Source: Verrucomicrobiota bacterium | GTDB taxonomy: Bacteria > Verrucomicrobiota > Verrucomicrobiia > Limisphaerales > UBA1100 | Assembly: GCA_030747505.1 (NCBI GenBank) | Contig: JASLKQ010000006.1 | Location: 1-62,737 of the forward strand | Reading direction: 5' to 3' | DNA: 62,737 nucleotides | In this document: positions 21,101 to 30,560 of the stretch, piece after piece | Layout: every line of letters begins with the position of its first letter | Numbering within the stretch: position 1 is the first letter of the stretch | Program-made: the position numbers and the translations under genes | The notes under the pieces: generated by a model | What the model was told of the DNA's origin: nothing | Databases searched by the model: none | The model's input: only the letters and a program-made list of their open reading frames with translations

Positions 21101-21691
21101 ATGCACACGAGCAGCGTGAAGAGTTTACCATTGGTTATCTTGTCGGGTTTTATTCTTTCAGGAATCCATGCCCACACTCAGTCTATGGCGAAAACAGGGT
21201 TCGGCCAGATTATTGAGGCGCTGAATATCTCCGATCAGCAAAAACTTCAAATTGAAGTAGGCATACACAGCCATCTCACCAATCTTGTGGCCATAAGCCG
21301 AAACCCAAATCTGACCCAACAGAAAAAAACCGATGAGTTAACCGGCATCCTCAGAGGGATTGACCTGGAATTTAAGCGTTTCTTGTCACCGACCCAACAA
21401 CGGGAGTATGAGGTTTTGCGCGACAATCTGTTTCTCTCTTCGGGCGAAGAATCCGGTGTCTTTCTATCAAAAAAACTCAAGCTGTCTTCACGGCAAAAAG
21501 TAACCGTACTCCCCTTGCTTCGCCAACACCTCATTCAAATGAACAGCATTCGTAATAATCCCCAGCTTGATCCTGTCCTGAAAAAGAGATCCATGCATTT
21601 TACCGAACGTAATTTCAATACTCTCATCCGAAAGCTCATTTCTCCCGATCAGTATCAAGAATGGCTGAGGCTGCAAAAGCAGAGTCCGTAG
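21101..21691 (+). CDS. Secreted Spy/LTxxQ-like protein 4 (two internal units)
   Basis: Signal peptide-like N-terminus; LNISDQQKLQIEV, FLSPTQQREYEVL, LKLSSRQKVTVLPLL, LISPDQYQEWLRL. Confidence 0.65.
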   Translation: MHTSSVKSLPLVILSGFILSGIHAHTQSMAKTGFGQIIEALNISDQQKLQIEVGIHSHLTNLVAISRNPNLTQQKKTDELTGILRGIDLEFKRFLSPTQQREYEVLRDNLFLSSGEESGVFLSKKLKLSSRQKVTVLPLLRQHLIQMNSIRNNPQLDPVLKKRSMHFTERNFNTLIRKLISPDQYQEWLRLQKQSP

Positions 21692-21756
21692 TATAAATCA
21701 AAGTCCCTTATGCTTCTTGGGGACATCTCCAACTTGTCGCATATCCCGCTGGGCAC

Positions 21757-22470
21757 ATGATGGGACTCATGCGATGGTTATGCATATTGGCGGTCCTGAA
21801 ACTTCCCCTTGTTGCGGAGTCTCCGAAGGAAATCCTGGTATTGTGGCGCACGCTCCCCAAGCTGGCCAAAACCACCCCGGATAAAGCGTACAATAAACTC
21901 AGTACCTGGCTGCCGGAACTGGGATTACGAGGCCTTTATGCCAAGGCACAATTCGCTCTTAACCTCAGCCAACTGGAACAGGTTTCGGGCCACAAAATCT
22001 ACCTTGCCGGACCGCATAAAGAGGGAAAACTCAACCTAAATGCCCGGAGCGATTTCGGTCATTATAACCCGAAGTTCCTGCAATGGGCTGCTGCCAACGG
22101 CATTCCCGGACTCAAGGATGCCAAACTTCGCGGGGAATTACAGCCGGTATACGAAAAGTTTCTGCGCAGTCGTGCCCGTTCCTTTTATGCTGCCCACAAA
22201 AACCTACATACCAACCCCAAGCGCCTGCAGAGAGCCTTGGATAAATACAACGATTTAATGGCTGCAGAAAAACCCGCCTTTGCGATGCAGGAATTCTTCC
22301 GGGCAGATTCAGACCGGATGAAAAATTCCGATCTGGATTGGTATGAAACAAATGTAGCCCACGTCTTCTGGCTACGCCGATCTTTGGATGGCTCGGCAAA
22401 GTCCTGCCACAGTCTTGTGGTTGCTCTCCTGCAAACTCACGATGCCAAGTGGTTAAAGCAAAACCGCTAG
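21757..22470 (+). CDS. Hypothetical secreted protein
   Basis: Long ORF with hydrophobic N-terminus; no recognised family. Confidence 0.6.
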   Translation: MMGLMRWLCILAVLKLPLVAESPKEILVLWRTLPKLAKTTPDKAYNKLSTWLPELGLRGLYAKAQFALNLSQLEQVSGHKIYLAGPHKEGKLNLNARSDFGHYNPKFLQWAAANGIPGLKDAKLRGELQPVYEKFLRSRARSFYAAHKNLHTNPKRLQRALDKYNDLMAAEKPAFAMQEFFRADSDRMKNSDLDWYETNVAHVFWLRRSLDGSAKSCHSLVVALLQTHDAKWLKQNR

Positions 22471-22627
22471 GCAGTAAATATTAGAAAATCTAATTTGCGC
22501 TATCAGGCAACCAGTGGAACCTTGTACTTAGCCGAGATGGACAGGACCCCATTTTCGGCATGTTACGAGACACAGATACCAGCCCGGTTATCGGCGGTTG
22601 CGTCCAAAATACAGTCGATAGGTCTGG

Positions 22628-22737
22628 AGCGGCGGAATTGAGCAACAGGGGGCATGGCCTCTTTTAGAGACCCTTGCCAGCGGGAGTTTCAGAACTCCTG
22701 CAGTGTCCCCAGCGTCCCACAGTTCAGTTCCGCCGCT
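22628..22737. repeat. Structured palindromic intergenic element (16-bp arms, internal 9-bp hairpin)
   Basis: AGCGGCGGAATTGAGC (22628-22643) pairs with GTTCAGTTCCGCCGCT (22722-22737); inner GCGGGAGTT-TCAG-AACTCCTGC (22680-22701); followed on + strand by TTCTTTTT. Confidence 0.7.
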
Positions 22738-22743
22738 TTCTTT

Positions 22744-23538
22744 TTACCGAACCCAGAGTTCACTTTTTTCCGCCGGTTGGTCGGTGCGCCGGGCTCGCAA
22801 TTGAATGTAGGGAGCCACATATTGCCCGCGATATTCAAAGCTCCCGGGCTGAGCTGAGGAATCGGCAAACTTGGGCTCAGTCACTGCCTCAATCGCAAAA
22901 CCTGACTCGCACAACCCGCCAAGTAAATCCCCCCATCGGTGCAAAAATTCCATGGTGCCCTGCTCACGGTGGGGACCGGAACGTTTAGCCGGAGAAAGCG
23001 CCCCGTCCAGATAATAGGGCGAATCAATCACGAACCCGTTTGGCGCAGGGGCTAAATCAATCTGCAGGTTGGTCGGCTGTTTGTGCCGACTGATATAGAC
23101 TCCTCCAGGTTGCATCACGCGTGCCAGTTCGCGGTAGGCAAGACGAATATCGGGAACGTAACAGGTGCTGACCGGCTGCATCACTGCCTCATACCCAGCC
23201 TCGGACAACATGGACAAGTCATCAATGGAAGTCTCCACCGTTTGCACCTGTAACCCTCTTGCCTTGGCAAGTTCGTAATCAAGCTTGAGCATCTCGGGGC
23301 TGATATCCACTACCGTGACCTGCGCCCCCGCACTAGCGAGCATCGGACCATGGCGACCACCGCCTGCCCCAAGGCAAAGAATGCGTTTACCCGTAACATC
23401 GCCACCCAGCCAACCAAGAGGGTCGAGAATTTCCAGGGGCCGTGACATTTCATCATCAGTCGCGGCAACCGTGAAACGTTTGCCTCCTCGAACGCGGGCA
23501 TCCCATGCGGCTCGGTTGTGGTCGTGAATTGGATTCAC
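22744..23538 (-). CDS. Class I SAM-dependent methyltransferase
   Basis: GKRILCLGAGGGRHGPMLASAGAQVTVVDISPEML, VMQPGGVYISRH. Confidence 0.88.
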   Translation of the reverse strand: MNPIHDHNRAAWDARVRGGKRFTVAATDDEMSRPLEILDPLGWLGGDVTGKRILCLGAGGGRHGPMLASAGAQVTVVDISPEMLKLDYELAKARGLQVQTVETSIDDLSMLSEAGYEAVMQPVSTCYVPDIRLAYRELARVMQPGGVYISRHKQPTNLQIDLAPAPNGFVIDSPYYLDGALSPAKRSGPHREQGTMEFLHRWGDLLGGLCESGFAIEAVTEPKFADSSAQPGSFEYRGQYVAPYIQLRARRTDQPAEKSELWVR

Positions 23539-23541
23539 GAT

Positions 23542-24930
23542 TTATTTTTTCTTCGGCTTAGGACGGGCAGTGAAAAGCGGAAATTTTTCTGAAGGAGTAT
23601 GGGCGCTGCGAAAAAGAGGAGTGATGCGCTTCACCACATCCGGGTGATCGGCAGCAATATTCTTGGTTTCGCCAATATCAGTCTTCAGGTTGTAGAGATT
23701 AATGGGAGCATCAGGGTTCCCCCGTACTTTAAGGCGGATCGCTTTCCAGTCTCCCATGCGTATGGCCTGTGTATTGCCATAGGAATGGAATTCCCAATAG
23801 AGGTAGTTATGTTTCATTTGTTTGCCTCCGGTCAAAGCAGGCACGTAGGAAATTCCATCAGAATGTTTGGGCGTCGCAATCCCGGCTAAATCGCAGAGAG
23901 TCGGCATGAGGTCCCAGTGGGCACAGATGTGATCATTCACGCTGCCGGCCTTTACCTTGCTAGGCCAATGAGCAATAAGCGGCACACGAATCCCTCCCTC
24001 ATACAAATCTCTTTTGTGCCCTCGCAAGGGACCGTTGCTATTGAAAAAACCAGGCTGATGCCCCCCTTCGTAGTGAGGGCCATTATCACTGGTAAATAGC
24101 ACGAGCGTGTTGTCAGAAATTCCTAGTTCATCCAGCAAGTCGAGCAATTCGCCGATGCCGCGGTCCATACGGGTCATCATTCCAGCAAAGGCGGCTACGG
24201 GGTTGCGAACCTTTGTCCCGTGACTGTATTTCCCAATCTTGTCTTCAAACTGTGAAAACTTTTCCCGGAACGGGGCCACATCCTCCTCGGGACACTGCAT
24301 TGCCGCGTGCGGAATGGTAATGGGCAGGTAGGCAAAGAAGGGTTTCTTGGCATTATCCCGAATGAACTTGAGGGATTGTTCATGGATGAGGTCATGCGAA
24401 TAGGTTTTCCCGTCCAGCATCACTTTATTGTCATTGTGCCACAAATGCTTTGGATAAAACGTGTGTGCTTGCCGCTGACAATTGTAACCGTAGAATTCAT
24501 CCCAACCCTGATTGACCGGATCGCCGGTGGAGCCTGGCGCTCCCAATCCCCATTTACCAAACATACCTGTGGTGTAACCGGCTTTTTGAAGCAGCTTGGG
24601 AATGGTCACCAGATCTGCCGGAATAGGCGATTGTCCTTCGGGCTGAACCTCGCGGTTGCCGCGCACATAAGCGTGACCGGTATGCACACCATTCATCAGG
24701 CAGCAGCGGGTCGGAGCGCACACAGTACTGCCAGCATAGTGCTGTGTAAACTTCATCCCTTTGGCTGCCATCCGGTCAATATTGGGGGTCATGAATTTCT
24801 CCTGCCCAAAACAGCTGAAATCTCCGTACCCGGCATCATCGACCATGATGAAAATAAAATTCGGCCTTTGCTTCGCCTCAGCCATCAGGCCAGCAAGCAT
24901 TATTACGAGAGTAGGAATGAGTTTTTTCAT
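23542..24930 (-). CDS. Secreted type I sulfatase
   Basis: Signal peptide; RPNFIFIMVDDAGYGDFSCFG, formylglycine motif VCAPTR, GMFGKWGLG, FTSDNGPHYEGGH; start trimmed from 24981. Confidence 0.94.
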   Translation of the reverse strand: MKKLIPTLVIMLAGLMAEAKQRPNFIFIMVDDAGYGDFSCFGQEKFMTPNIDRMAAKGMKFTQHYAGSTVCAPTRCCLMNGVHTGHAYVRGNREVQPEGQSPIPADLVTIPKLLQKAGYTTGMFGKWGLGAPGSTGDPVNQGWDEFYGYNCQRQAHTFYPKHLWHNDNKVMLDGKTYSHDLIHEQSLKFIRDNAKKPFFAYLPITIPHAAMQCPEEDVAPFREKFSQFEDKIGKYSHGTKVRNPVAAFAGMMTRMDRGIGELLDLLDELGISDNTLVLFTSDNGPHYEGGHQPGFFNSNGPLRGHKRDLYEGGIRVPLIAHWPSKVKAGSVNDHICAHWDLMPTLCDLAGIATPKHSDGISYVPALTGGKQMKHNYLYWEFHSYGNTQAIRMGDWKAIRLKVRGNPDAPINLYNLKTDIGETKNIAADHPDVVKRITPLFRSAHTPSEKFPLFTARPKPKKK

Positions 24931-24986
24931 AGGATAAATCAGGTATCGTAAATTTATGGCTTTAAAGAAAAGCTTAAGCAAAACCG

Positions 24987-27380
24987 CTAGTCCTTCTTTT
25001 TTTCTTCTGGCTTCTTCTTCTGAGCGTCTGCCTTTTTCTTTTCTTCCTCCTGCTTGCGTTTTTCCTCTTCGCGCTTGGCTTGTTCCTCTTCGCGCTTGGC
25101 TTGTTCCTCTGCCTTCTTCTTGTCCCGCAACGGATTGCCCGACTTCGATGGCTTGCTCAAACGGAATTGATGTTCGCGGATGCGCCTTGGAAAGAAATTA
25201 TTTTCGATGTCGACATCGGCGGTTTCCCGGTGTGGGTCGATCTCAATCTTGGCAATTTTCTTTTCTGTTACCAGCATCTTGGATACTGCCTCGGGATTGC
25301 GACGCCAGATTTGGGCAGGTAACCGAAACTCTTCGGTGCTTTCATCCTCAAAGGTGGCTTTAATCACAACTGGCATTACTAACCCCCCATTGTTCTTGAG
25401 ATCGATCTTGTAGAAGTGCTGTTTCTCCTTAAGCAGGGCCTTCTCCTTATCACTCAAACCCTTGAGCATTTTCTCATAAGACTCCCGGTCTTTGTCTGTG
25501 ATTTCGAGCTCATCAAACTCGTTGTAGAAATCCTTAAGCTCCGGAAAAGAATCAACCCGCTTGGGCAATGATTTGTTCCGGTTCTGAAAAAGGCGTTTAG
25601 GCTCTTCATCACGTTTATTTTTCTTGGCGGTTTTTTCCTTGTAGGGATCACGTGTGTCCACTGAATAACGATGAATGTTCTCAATGGAAATATCGGTGTG
25701 GTCGGTGCCGTAAAACCAACCGCGCCAGAACCAGTCCAAATCCTGCCCGCTGGCATCCTCCATGGTCCGGAAAAAGTCAGCAGGAGTGGGGCGCTTGAAC
25801 TTCCAACGCTGTGCATACTGCTTGAAGGCATAGTCAAACTGCTCGCGACCTAGGACGCTCTCACGCAGGATATTCAGAGCCAGCGTAGGCTTGGTGTAAG
25901 CATTGTACCCGGTGCTCTGAAGAGAATCAGCCCCCGTCATAATCGGCATCTTGTTTTCCTGCTTCAGGTATCCAAGCAATCCTCCCTCCCGCTCAGGCAT
26001 GATTCGGGAGGGATAATTCTCTTCCCACTCCTGTTCGGTCAAAAACTGGACAAAGGAGTCCAAGCCCTCATCCATCCACATCCATTGGCGTTCATCCGAG
26101 TTGACAATCATGGGAAACCAATTATGCCCCACTTCGTGGATGATAACTGAGATAAGACCGTACTTGGTTCGTTTAGAATAAGTCCCGTCCTTCTCTGGTC
26201 GGGGTCGTTGCCAGCAGATCATCGGATATTCCATTCCTCCAATAGGAGCGTTAACTGATATGGCAACCGGGTAGGGATAATCGAAGGTAAACTTGGAATA
26301 GACATCAACTGAATGGGCCACCGCATGAGTACTATAGCGGCTCCAAAGAGGCTCTCCCTCCTTTGGCCAATAACTCATGCACATAATCTTACGTCCGTTG
26401 AGGTCAACTCCCATGGCATCCCAGAGAAACTTACGGGAGCTGGCAAAAGCAAAATCTCGAACGTTGTCCGCCTTATAAACCCAGGTCTTTTTACCCTTGG
26501 CCTTTTGCTTTTCATTCGCCTTGGCCTCTTCAAGATTCACAATGAAAACCGGTTTCTTGGCATTCCGCGCCTTCGCTAAACGGGCCCGCTGCTCCTTGGT
26601 GAGAATCTTTTCAGGATTTTGCAGCTCCCCGGTAGAGGCAACAATATGGTCTGCGGGGGCAGTGATTCGCACAAGGTAATCTCCAAACTCCAGAGCGAAT
26701 TCACCTGTGCCTAAGTACTGCTTATTTTGCCACCCATTCACATCAGTATAGGCACACATACGGGGAAACCATTGGGCTAAAGCATAAAGATGGTTCTTAT
26801 CCTCCTTAAAATATTCGTAGCCCATGCGCGCGCGCATCTTGGTGGCATCTACGATGTTAAAATTCCAATCGACTGAAAAAGTGATCTTCTGCCCCGCCTT
26901 TAACGGCTTAGGGGGAATAATGCGCATCATTGTCTGCACGATCACATGTTTCAGAGGCTTGCCAGAGGCATCCTTTACTGCGGTGATCTTGTAACCTCCA
27001 TCAAACTTTTGCGCCTGAAGCATGCCTTCAAATGCGTTGAAGGACAAACCGCTGATTCCGGAGGTCGTACGCGATTGCGCAGCAATCATCTTGGGATCAA
27101 AAAGGTTCTGATCGAGCTGCATCCAGAGGTAGTCCAGCGTGTCTTTCGAATTATTATGGTAGGTGATCTTCTGGCTGCCGATGATGCGGTGCTTCTCTTC
27201 ATTGAGTTCCACATCGATGACATAATCGGCACGCTGCTGCCAATACCCTGGGCCTGGAGCTCCGGAAGCACGGCGCTGCTCGTCAGGAGTGGGCAGTAAA
27301 TCATCAATTTGTTTAAAAGGATCCCGAGGCGCAGCCTGAAGGGACAGCACGAGGGCAAAGAAAATAAGCTTTTTCAACAT
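24987..27380 (-). CDS. M1-family metallopeptidase with charged C-terminal tail
   Basis: Signal peptide; HEVGHNWFPMIVNSDERQWMWMDEGLDSFVQF (HExxH...E); tail EEQAKREEEQAKREEEKRKQEEEKKK. Confidence 0.9.
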   Translation of the reverse strand: MLKKLIFFALVLSLQAAPRDPFKQIDDLLPTPDEQRRASGAPGPGYWQQRADYVIDVELNEEKHRIIGSQKITYHNNSKDTLDYLWMQLDQNLFDPKMIAAQSRTTSGISGLSFNAFEGMLQAQKFDGGYKITAVKDASGKPLKHVIVQTMMRIIPPKPLKAGQKITFSVDWNFNIVDATKMRARMGYEYFKEDKNHLYALAQWFPRMCAYTDVNGWQNKQYLGTGEFALEFGDYLVRITAPADHIVASTGELQNPEKILTKEQRARLAKARNAKKPVFIVNLEEAKANEKQKAKGKKTWVYKADNVRDFAFASSRKFLWDAMGVDLNGRKIMCMSYWPKEGEPLWSRYSTHAVAHSVDVYSKFTFDYPYPVAISVNAPIGGMEYPMICWQRPRPEKDGTYSKRTKYGLISVIIHEVGHNWFPMIVNSDERQWMWMDEGLDSFVQFLTEQEWEENYPSRIMPEREGGLLGYLKQENKMPIMTGADSLQSTGYNAYTKPTLALNILRESVLGREQFDYAFKQYAQRWKFKRPTPADFFRTMEDASGQDLDWFWRGWFYGTDHTDISIENIHRYSVDTRDPYKEKTAKKNKRDEEPKRLFQNRNKSLPKRVDSFPELKDFYNEFDELEITDKDRESYEKMLKGLSDKEKALLKEKQHFYKIDLKNNGGLVMPVVIKATFEDESTEEFRLPAQIWRRNPEAVSKMLVTEKKIAKIEIDPHRETADVDIENNFFPRRIREHQFRLSKPSKSGNPLRDKKKAEEQAKREEEQAKREEEKRKQEEEKKKADAQKKKPEEKKKD
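25063..25109. repeat. Short 21-bp tandem repeat within the M1 peptidase tail
   Basis: Two copies of about tcctcttcgcgcttggcttgt plus a partial third, encoding EEQAKRE repeats. Confidence 0.7.
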
Positions 27381-27433
27381 AGGAATGGCTCCGATTTACC
27401 GGAGCCAGTCGAAAAAAGCAATGCGAACGCAGT

Positions 27434-28174
27434 CTATCTTTGAGAATTCAATTTCATGAGCAAATGGAGAATCTCAATATAAAGCCATATAAGCGTAACC
27501 ATCAGGCCAAAGGCTCCAACCCATTCCATATATTTGGGAGCTCCTCTTTCTGCGCCGTTTTCAATGAAATCGAAATCCAGCACCAAATTTAGCGCAGCAA
27601 TGATGCAAATAAAGACACTTATCCCAATACCAATGGGGCTCGCATCATGAATGAAGGGGACTGTGATCCCGAACATACCAAGAATAAACGTCGCCAAATA
27701 AATGAGAAATATACCTCCGGTTGCCGCAGTCACCCCCAATTTAAAGTTCTCAGTCGCTTTGATTAATCCACTCTGATAAGCCGCCAACAACGCAAAAAGA
27801 ATACCAAAGGTCAATCCTGCAGCCTGCGGCACAACCCCTGGTTGATATTTGTTTGCAATGGCTGAAATGCCTCCAATAAACAGTCCCTCCAGTAATGCAT
27901 AGATTGGCGCAGTAAACGGAGCCCATTGTGGTCTGAAAATAGTTGCCAATGCAAAAATCAGACCTCCAATTAATCCACCAAACATAAAAGGCATCGGGCT
28001 GGAGTTCCCACTGAAAACCATGTGCCATGTCATGGAAGCAGTAGCCAGCAACAATAATAAAAGGAACCCGGTCTTGTGGACCGTTCCCATTAAGGTCATT
28101 CGCTCGCTGGAAACATCAAAGCCAGTATAATCTGAAAAGGTTTTGTCGTTTAATGCAGGATTTCCTGATCTCAT
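27434..28174 (-). CDS. Bax inhibitor-1/YccA-like membrane protein
   Basis: About 7 TM; RSGNPALNDKTF N-terminus, YALLEGLFIGGIS, DFDFIENGAERGAPKYMEWVGAFGLMVTLIWLYIEILHLL. Confidence 0.92.
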   Translation of the reverse strand: MRSGNPALNDKTFSDYTGFDVSSERMTLMGTVHKTGFLLLLLLATASMTWHMVFSGNSSPMPFMFGGLIGGLIFALATIFRPQWAPFTAPIYALLEGLFIGGISAIANKYQPGVVPQAAGLTFGILFALLAAYQSGLIKATENFKLGVTAATGGIFLIYLATFILGMFGITVPFIHDASPIGIGISVFICIIAALNLVLDFDFIENGAERGAPKYMEWVGAFGLMVTLIWLYIEILHLLMKLNSQR

Positions 28175-28304
28175 AAAGTTCCTCCTATCAGTTGATATTT
28201 TTAACTAACGCCCCGAAGGCAAGGTAATAGCACAAAAAAATCTTCCCGTCTATGATGCGGTTTTGCCTCGCCTCAAGCACAGCGGTCCGACACCATGAAC
28301 GGCC

Positions 28305-29798
28305 ATGGCTGACACGCCCTACCAGACTGCTCCCGTGAAAAGTGAGACGATGCCCAAAGGTATTCCTTACATCATCGGCAACGAAGCAGCCGAGAGATTT
28401 TCCTTTTACGGTATGCGCTCGGTCTTGTTTGTCTTCATGACAACCTACCTGATGCAGCCCGGCGGCGCACTGGACACCTTTACTGATCAGGAAGCGAAGA
28501 AGTGGGTCCATTACTTTGTTGCCTCCGCCTATTTCTTTCCAGTCATTGGAGCGCTAATCTCCGACTCTCTTTGGGGCAAATACCGTACGATTATCACTCT
28601 GTCTTTAGTATATTGTGCAGGACACGCCTGCTTGGCATTTATGGGTGTCATGGGAGACACAAAGGCGTGGCTGATTGGCGGATTACTTCTGATCGCCGTG
28701 GGATCAGGAGGCATCAAACCCTGCGTTTCCGCCCATGTCGGTGATCAGTTTGGTAAATCCAATGGTTTTCTATTGAGCAAGGTTTTCGGTTGGTTTTATT
28801 TTTCAATTAACCTCGGTGCTTTTTTGAGCGGCATGCTCACCCCGTTTTTATTGGAAGCATCCGCAGGGGAAGGCATGGGGGCCAAGGTCTACCCACATGT
28901 CCAATGGTTGGTCGGGGAAAAAGAACCTGGCGATATCATATTTGGCCCACACTACGCTTTTGGGCTGCCAGGGATATTAATGGCTCTGGCTACCTGGGTT
29001 TTCTGGATGGGGCGCAACAAATTTGTTCACATCCAGCCAGAAGGCCCCAAAAAGTATTTCAGCGAAACCTTTTCCACTGAAGGGGTTCAGGCAATCGGAC
29101 GAATCAGTATCATTTTTGCTTTCATTATCATCTTCTGGTCTTTGTTTGATCAAATTGGCACCACATGGCTCATTCAAGCCAAGAGCCTAAACAGGATAAT
29201 CCCGGAAGGGTTGCCACTGATTGGAGGCCAGGAGCTTTTGCCGGCCCAAATTTCAGCAGTTTTTAACCCACTATTCATTCTGCTCCTGATTCCCGTATTT
29301 AACTATGGGGTGTATCCCCTTATTGACCGGGTGTTTCCATTGACCCCATTGCGCAAGATCGGCATCGGACTGTTTGTTATGAGTGCGGCCTTCGCCACGG
29401 TGGCGCTGGTACAGATGTCTGTCGACGCCGGCAACACTCCTCACATGGGCTGGCAGATCCTCGCTTGTGCCTTGTTAACTTCAGCAGAGGTTATGGTTTC
29501 TATCACAGGATTGGAATTTGCCTATACGCAGGCCCCCAGACAGATGAAGTCCTTTATTCTGTCACTATTCCTGTTGACCGTTTCGCTGGGGAATGTCCTC
29601 ACAGGCGTAGTCACGAGCCTTACTACAGATACTGAAGGCGAATCCAAATTCAGCCTAACCCAGGAGCTCTGGTTCTGGGCAGGCCTGATCTTTGTTGCCG
29701 CAGCAATCTTCGTCCCTGTAGCTAAATCATATCAGCCCAAGGAATATCTTCAGGAAGAAGATGACTCCGAGAAAGATTTGGAACCAGAAAAGGCCTAA
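28305..29798 (+). CDS. POT/PTR-family (proton-dependent oligopeptide) MFS transporter
   Basis: IGNEAAERFSFYGMRSVLFVFMTTYL, GSGGIKPCVSAHVGDQF, FYFSINLGAFLS. Confidence 0.93.
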   Translation: MADTPYQTAPVKSETMPKGIPYIIGNEAAERFSFYGMRSVLFVFMTTYLMQPGGALDTFTDQEAKKWVHYFVASAYFFPVIGALISDSLWGKYRTIITLSLVYCAGHACLAFMGVMGDTKAWLIGGLLLIAVGSGGIKPCVSAHVGDQFGKSNGFLLSKVFGWFYFSINLGAFLSGMLTPFLLEASAGEGMGAKVYPHVQWLVGEKEPGDIIFGPHYAFGLPGILMALATWVFWMGRNKFVHIQPEGPKKYFSETFSTEGVQAIGRISIIFAFIIIFWSLFDQIGTTWLIQAKSLNRIIPEGLPLIGGQELLPAQISAVFNPLFILLLIPVFNYGVYPLIDRVFPLTPLRKIGIGLFVMSAAFATVALVQMSVDAGNTPHMGWQILACALLTSAEVMVSITGLEFAYTQAPRQMKSFILSLFLLTVSLGNVLTGVVTSLTTDTEGESKFSLTQELWFWAGLIFVAAAIFVPVAKSYQPKEYLQEEDDSEKDLEPEKA

Positions 29799-29890
29799 AA
29801 TTGATAACTTATACCCAAAAGCGCTATTGACACTACCTCCTATTTTTGGTCTCATCCGCCTCCCTTTTCACGAATTTTTTGTATTTTCTG

Positions 29891-30205
29891 ATGTATGCAG
29901 TATTTGAAACCGGCGGCAAGCAGTACCGCGCCTCAGCTGGCGATCTGGTTAAGGTAGAGAAGCTCGGTAGCGAGAACGGTGCGACCGTAACGTTTGATCG
30001 TGTGTTGCTTGTCAACAATGACGGCAAAGTCACTGTTGGAACACCAACGGTGGACAAGGCCTCGGTAACTGCCGAAGTAATCGAGTCTGAACGCAAGGAC
30101 AAGAAACTTATCATCTTTAAGATGAAACGGCGTAAAACTTATCGCCTTAAGAAAGGCCACCGTCAGCGCCACTCAATCGTAAAGATTACCGACATCAAGG
30201 CCTAA
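29891..30205 (+). CDS. rplU: 50S ribosomal protein L21
   Basis: [48 protein letters not shown]. Confidence 0.97.
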   Translation: MYAVFETGGKQYRASAGDLVKVEKLGSENGATVTFDRVLLVNNDGKVTVGTPTVDKASVTAEVIESERKDKKLIIFKMKRRKTYRLKKGHRQRHSIVKITDIKA

Positions 30206-30218
30206 CTCAGGATTAATT

Positions 30219-30485
30219 ATGGCACATAAAAAAGGACAGGGCTCCTCCAAGAACGGCCGCGACAGTAACGCCAAACGACTGGGTCTCAAGCGTGGGAACC
30301 AGCAGCTCGTCGAAGCGGGAACCATCATCGTGCGCCAACGCGGAACCCAGCACATTGCCGGAGAGAATGTAGGTATAGGGCGTGACCATACGCTTTTCGC
30401 GAAGGAAACGGGTCGCGTTCGTTTCGACCGCAACAAAGGCAAAAGCCGGGTGAATATCGATCCGGTTGAGGTTGTGCAAAACTAG
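30219..30485 (+). CDS. rpmA: 50S ribosomal protein L27
   Basis: [61 protein letters not shown]. Confidence 0.98.
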   Translation: MAHKKGQGSSKNGRDSNAKRLGLKRGNQQLVEAGTIIVRQRGTQHIAGENVGIGRDHTLFAKETGRVRFDRNKGKSRVNIDPVEVVQN

Positions 30486-30510
30486 CCACCGCGCCAAACA
30501 CCATTCCTCC

Positions 30511-30538
30511 GGCGAGGTTCACCGCCTCGCCTTTTTTG
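30511..30538 (+). terminator. Intrinsic terminator after rpmA
   Basis: GGCGAGG-TTCACCG-CCTCGCC followed by TTTTTT. Confidence 0.88.
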
Positions 30539-30560
30539 TTGTCTCATATACAATCCCCTC

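Noticed and set aside
22654-22857. 67-aa ORF across the palindromic element
   Set aside because: Crosses the structured non-coding element and the 3' end of the methyltransferase; no support
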